10,416 nt of DNA from Bacteroidales bacterium. Its GTDB lineage: Bacteria; Bacteroidota; Bacteroidia; Bacteroidales; F082. The stretch spans positions 1-10,416 of the forward strand of contig JAILDR010000132.1 in NCBI GenBank assembly GCA_024689285.1, in the 5' to 3' direction. A model generated the notes under the pieces. That model saw only the letters and a list, made by a program, of their open reading frames with translations. It was not told the origin of the DNA and made no database searches. This document shows, piece after piece, positions 8,068-10,416 of the stretch; positions within the stretch are counted from its first letter, which is position 1; every line of letters begins with the position of its first letter. The translations under genes and the position numbers were made by a program.

Positions 8068-9150
8068 CTAATCCTCCATTTGTTCGCGGATATGCATTCT
8101 GCGGACTTTTTTCATGTCGTGTGAAACCATAATCTTGACGAGTTCCTCAAAAGAGGTCTTTTGCGGGTTCCAACCAAGCCGTGTCTTGGCTTTCGTTGGG
8201 TCACCAAGTAGCTGGTCGACTTCAGCCGGACGGAAATATTTCGGGTCTACTTCAACGAGAGTCTTGCCTGTCTTCACGTCAATGCCTTTTTCATTAACGC
8301 CCTCCCCTTCCCATAGCAGCTCCATTCCGACCTCCTTGAATGCCATCGTGCAGAACTCGCGCACAGTGTGATATTGACCAGTTGCAATAACGAAATCTTC
8401 AGGTTTAGGCTGCTGAAGGATGAGCCACATACACTCGACGTAATCTTTGGCATAGCCCCAATCACGTAGGGCATTTAGGTTACCCAAGTAGAGCTTGTCC
8501 TGAAAGCCTTGGGCAATGCGGGCAGCGGCCAACGTTATCTTTCGTGTAACGAAGTTCTCTCCACGGCGCTCACTCTCATGGTTGAAAAGGATGCCGTTGC
8601 AGCAAAACATATTGTAGCTCTCACGATAGTTCTTCATCATCCAGAAACCGTAGAGCTTGGCCACTCCGTATGGCGAACGGGGATAAAACGGCGTTGTCTC
8701 TTTCTGAGGCACCTCCTGCACCATACCGAAAAGCTCGCTGGTAGAGGCCTGATAGATGCGGCAGGTATGGGTAAGTCCCGCAATGCGCACCGCCTCCAGC
8801 AGACGCAGCACGCCGTTGGCATCCGTATCAGCCGTGAACTCAGGCACATCAAACGACACCTTCACGTGGCTCTGTGCTGCAAGATTATAAATCTCGTCGG
8901 GCCTCACTTCAGAGATAATCCTGATAAGTGAACTGCTGTCTGTCATGTCACCCCAGTGCAGGTTCACCAAGCGCTTTTTCTTCATGTCGCGCACCCATTC
9001 ATCAAGGTAAAGATGCTCTATGCGGCCCGTGTTAAATGAAGAGCTACGGCGCAGAATACCATGCACCTCATAGCCTTTTTCTATCAGAAATTCAGCAAGA
9101 AACGATCCGTCTTGGCCCGTAATGCCGGTGATTAATGCTTTTTTCTCCAT
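8068..9150 (-). CDS. gmd: GDP-mannose 4,6-dehydratase
   Basis: A 360-residue extended short-chain dehydrogenase that dehydrates GDP-D-mannose to GDP-4-keto-6-deoxy-D-mannose, the first committed step to GDP-L-fucose and related sugars. Visible: the NADP-binding GITGQDGS (9-16); the Gmd signature [16 protein letters not shown] (33-48), which includes cofactor-binding and tetramer-contact residues; NLAAQSHV (89-96); the active-site STSELFG (136-142, Thr137/Glu139); YGVAK (161-165, Tyr161/Lys165); and [16 protein letters not shown] (190-205). Nothing is missing and the length fits the family (about 345-375). ATG at 9150 begins the five-gene run, just downstream of a candidate promoter at 9175-9182. 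A TAG-T-ATG junction links it to fcl. GDP-4-keto-6-deoxymannose can also feed rhamnose or perosamine synthesis, but adjacent fcl makes fucose the expected product. Confidence 0.97.
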   Translation of the reverse strand: MEKKALITGITGQDGSFLAEFLIEKGYEVHGILRRSSSFNTGRIEHLYLDEWVRDMKKKRLVNLHWGDMTDSSSLIRIISEVRPDEIYNLAAQSHVKVSFDVPEFTADTDANGVLRLLEAVRIAGLTHTCRIYQASTSELFGMVQEVPQKETTPFYPRSPYGVAKLYGFWMMKNYRESYNMFCCNGILFNHESERRGENFVTRKITLAAARIAQGFQDKLYLGNLNALRDWGYAKDYVECMWLILQQPKPEDFVIATGQYHTVREFCTMAFKEVGMELLWEGEGVNEKGIDVKTGKTLVEVDPKYFRPAEVDQLLGDPTKAKTRLGWNPQKTSFEELVKIMVSHDMKKVRRMHIREQMED

Positions 9151-9174
9151 CTTGCATAATTAAAGTATCAACTG

Positions 9175-9182
9175 CAAAAATA
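9175..9182 (-). promoter_or_regulatory. Candidate Bacteroidetes -7 element (TATTTTTG) upstream of gmd
   Basis: Read on the minus strand, the 126-base gap upstream of gmd holds TATTTTTG, a full match to the Bacteroidetes -7 consensus TAnnTTTG, ending 24 bases before the gmd ATG. The expected -33 TTTG is only weakly matched (GCTG about 19 bases upstream). Transcription would then start about 15-20 bases before gmd. In an AT-rich gap such a match can arise by chance. Confidence 0.45.
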
Positions 9183-9236
9183 CAGTTTTTCCACATACCT
9201 TCAGCCATCCCATGAATTATTGCGTGTTTTTGTGGA

Positions 9237-9251
9237 TTTATTCGGAATAAA
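9237..9251. promoter_or_regulatory. 15-bp perfect dyad (7-bp arms) in the gap before gmd
   Basis: TTTATTC-G-GAATAAA is a perfect inverted repeat around one central base. The loop is too short and the arms too AT-rich for a good terminator hairpin. It sits about 55 bases upstream of the candidate -7 element, so it could be an operator, or a chance AT-rich palindrome. Confidence 0.25.
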
Positions 9252-9276
9252 AAGAGAATAAGTCATTCAAAGTGAT

Positions 9277-9882
9277 TCATTTTGATTTTACGGCCTGATT
9301 ACCAAACACCAACTCCATCATGTGTTGATAGAAAGCCGCTTTCTCTTTGATTGGCATAGGATAAGCCCTCGATGACGAGGGCATCCTCCACAGGCGCATG
9401 GGCAGCCCATTGATGACGAACTCATTGTATTCACCCATTTTAGGCACTTCAACGCCATAGTCTTCCGTCAGCACCGAGAAGCTCTTTTGTCCCGTGCAGA
9501 CGATATCGTGGCAAAGCGGGATACGCTCCAGCAAGGCAGAAATATCCGTCTTCTCAACAATTTGAAGGTCTTTGTCAGAAGCGTTGCCCGAAAGCCGTTG
9601 CACAGCTGTTGCAGTGTCGAAGATGGCGATTCCCTTCTCGTTGAGAAGCGCTTGAATATCCATGAGTCGGAACGTTTTATGCTCTGCATCCACCAACCGT
9701 TGGCTGTCGCCAAAGAACACTTCGCCAAAGATTTCCCACATCATATTGGTGCGATTAGGGTAAAAAAACTCCATACACCACCGCTTTCGAGGTGGCGGGA
9801 AGCTTCCCAGCATCAGCAGTTTGGCACGCTCTGGAAGGAACGGTTCCAGTGGATGATGTTCGATAGGGATTCCGGTGGCCAT
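9277..9882 (-). CDS. Uracil-DNA glycosylase family protein
   Basis: A 201-residue protein resembling the Mug/SMUG-like uracil-DNA glycosylases common in Bacteroidetes; the expected role is base-excision repair, removing uracil or related lesions. Visible (numbered from ATG 9882): IEHHPLEPFLPE near the N-terminus; the glycosylase motif 1-like LGSFPPP (25-31) with FYPNRTNMMW following (40-49); FDTATAVQRLSGNASDKDL (88-106); and the motif 2-like MPSSSRAYP (167-175), the counterpart of the (L/M)PSTSP loop that inserts at the lesion. I chose ATG 9882; an in-frame TTG at 9891 would add three residues, but nothing supports it. It starts 30 bases after the epimerase stop and may be co-transcribed with it; nothing ties it to sugar metabolism. 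The family call is good; which lesion it prefers cannot be read from the sequence. Confidence 0.8.
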   Translation of the reverse strand: MATGIPIEHHPLEPFLPERAKLLMLGSFPPPRKRWCMEFFYPNRTNMMWEIFGEVFFGDSQRLVDAEHKTFRLMDIQALLNEKGIAIFDTATAVQRLSGNASDKDLQIVEKTDISALLERIPLCHDIVCTGQKSFSVLTEDYGVEVPKMGEYNEFVINGLPMRLWRMPSSSRAYPMPIKEKAAFYQHMMELVFGNQAVKSK

Positions 9883-9912
9883 TCTTTTCAACTCAATAAA
9901 CTACTCTCAACC

Positions 9913-10416
9913 CTATACATTCCGTACGTAGTACAAGGCATACCACTCCGCAAACTTCCGCAATCCTTCTCTCAACGTAATCTTCGGAGTAAACCCAAAG
10001 TCACGCTCCAAAGCAGTAGCATCAGCATACGTTGTAGGCACATCACCTGGCTGCATAGGCACTAACTGCTTATGAGCCTCGAAGTCATAATCCTGCGGCA
10101 GCACCCCGGCTCTTAACAATTCCTCTTGCAGGGTCTGCACAAAGTCCAGCAGGTTCTCAGGCTGGCCGCCACCGATGTTATAGACGGCGTAGGGAGCCTC
10201 TCCCAAGCCCTCTCCTGAAGGAGAGGGTGTTCCGCTACAGAACGTCTTAATCTTCTTCAGAACTGAATCCAGGTTGTGGAGGACTTCCTCATTGGTAAAA
10301 CGCAGTTCGGTATATCCAAGCTCATTCAGACGTGCAGTACGCTCTGCATCTGACTTCATCTGCCCCTCTTCATTGTGATAGCCTCCATCCACTTCAACAG
10401 TCACCTTGTACTCGTT
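9913..10416 (-). CDS. UDP-glucuronate 4-epimerase-like C-terminus with in-frame DUF559 domain, 5'-partial
   Basis: An open frame running off the right edge, holding two unrelated parts. From the edge to about 10240 it encodes the C-terminal half of a DUF559 (VSR-like endonuclease fold) domain: YKVTVEVDGGYHNEEGQ, then LNELGYTELRFTNEEVLHNL, with the acidic EVDG core and conserved His. About 10239-10192 encodes a linker with PSPSGEGLGEAP. From about 10191 it encodes the C-terminus of a CapI-type UDP-glucuronate 4-epimerase: YAVYNIGGGQPENLLDF, LVPMQPGDVPTTYADA and LREGLRKFAEWYALYY, ending at TAG 9913-9915. CapI-type enzymes supply UDP-galacturonate for capsule or LPS. The GTG at 10402-10404 is internal, since the frame continues to base 10416. 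Whether the NAD-binding N-terminal half lies in frame upstream cannot be seen; if it does not, this is a broken epimerase remnant. Confidence 0.8.
   Translation of the reverse strand, partial: NEYKVTVEVDGGYHNEEGQMKSDAERTARLNELGYTELRFTNEEVLHNLDSVLKKIKTFCSGTPSPSGEGLGEAPYAVYNIGGGQPENLLDFVQTLQEELLRAGVLPQDYDFEAHKQLVPMQPGDVPTTYADATALERDFGFTPKITLREGLRKFAEWYALYYVRNV
10192..10416 (-). mobile_element. Putative DUF559-bearing in-frame insertion element, partial
   Basis: The DUF559 coding part plus its palindromic linker interrupts a continuous epimerase homology: the residues directly after the linker (APYAVYNIG) match an internal segment of CapI-type epimerases, where no endonuclease domain normally exists. 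The right end of the insert, in gene orientation, is about 10192; the other end is beyond the window. The linker reads PSPSGEGLGE, a translation seen recurrently around DUF559 genes where this GC-rich palindrome occurs; that recurrence is from memory, not a search. No transposase or target-site duplication can be seen here. Confidence 0.5.
10208..10227. repeat. Perfect palindrome with 9-bp arms (CCCTCTCCT / AGGAGAGGG)
   Basis: CCCTCTCCT at 10208-10216 and AGGAGAGGG at 10219-10227 are exact reverse complements separated by GA. The sequence lies in the linker between the DUF559 and epimerase parts and is translated. It looks like a dispersed palindromic repeat of the kind common in Bacteroidetes and other genomes; only one copy is present in this window. 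Confidence 0.75.

Noticed and set aside
9889..9891. TTG start for the glycosylase gene
   Set aside because: An ATG three codons later gives the usual short N-terminus before IEHHP, and TTG has no better ribosome-binding sequence.
9487..10065. 192-codon plus-strand open frame across the glycosylase gene and the epimerase end
   Set aside because: It is antisense to two genes with recognisable motifs and spans their junction; no domain of its own.
10402..10404. GTG as the start of the DUF559/epimerase gene
   Set aside because: The frame stays open to the window edge and the residues before it (NEYK) continue the DUF559 strand; the start lies outside.
1..10416. CRISPR array, tRNA, rRNA or riboswitch
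   Set aside because: No regularly spaced direct repeats, no cloverleaf or rRNA-like segments, and the only notable gap (126 bases) shows no riboswitch-like conserved core by eye.

Overview
The window looks like part of a Bacteroidales chromosome (Bacteroides/Prevotella-like; I would not go below order). The signs are a large alpha-2-macroglobulin of the Bacteroidetes type with a Trp-rich segment, a FucP-type permease with its neighbouring sugar genes, weak Shine-Dalgarno sequences, and a TAnnTTTG-like promoter element. It is gene-dense: no stretch above about 130 bases lacks a gene.

Layout. Bases 1-4247 (+) hold the 3' part of an alpha-2-macroglobulin-like protease-inhibitor gene whose 5' end lies left of the window. 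Everything else is on the minus strand and converges on it across 13 bases. Reading in the direction of transcription from the right edge: a C-terminal fragment of a UDP-glucuronate 4-epimerase-like gene, fused in frame to a DUF559 endonuclease-like domain (10416-9913); a small uracil-DNA glycosylase-family gene (9882-9277); a 126-base gap with a candidate promoter; then a tight five-gene run. That run is gmd (9150-8068), fcl (8066-7125), a nucleotidyltransferase/GHMP-kinase fusion (7128-5959), a FucP-like L-fucose permease (5919-4612) and a RhaM-family mutarotase (4584-4261). Gaps within it are 1 base, a 4-base ATGA overlap, 39 bases and 27 bases, so it is very probably one operon.

How the genes work together. 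Gmd and Fcl make GDP-L-fucose de novo from GDP-mannose. FucP would import free L-fucose, and the mutarotase would interconvert its anomers. The fusion protein carries both activities needed for sugar salvage (a C1 kinase and a nucleotidyltransferase), in the same order as Bacteroides Fkp but with an unrelated nucleotidyltransferase fold (TagD/HxGH type). The simplest reading is a combined de novo and salvage module for an activated 6-deoxysugar, most likely fucose, for capsule or protein O-glycosylation. The substrate and nucleotide specificity of the fusion are inferred, not shown.

Most notable: (1) the fusion protein, translationally coupled to fcl, as a possible non-orthologous replacement of Fkp; (2) the DUF559 domain plus a perfect 9-bp-arm palindrome inserted in frame into an epimerase gene, which looks like a selfish insertion tolerated inside a coding region; (3) an alpha-2-macroglobulin whose thioester CxEQ motif is replaced by RAET.
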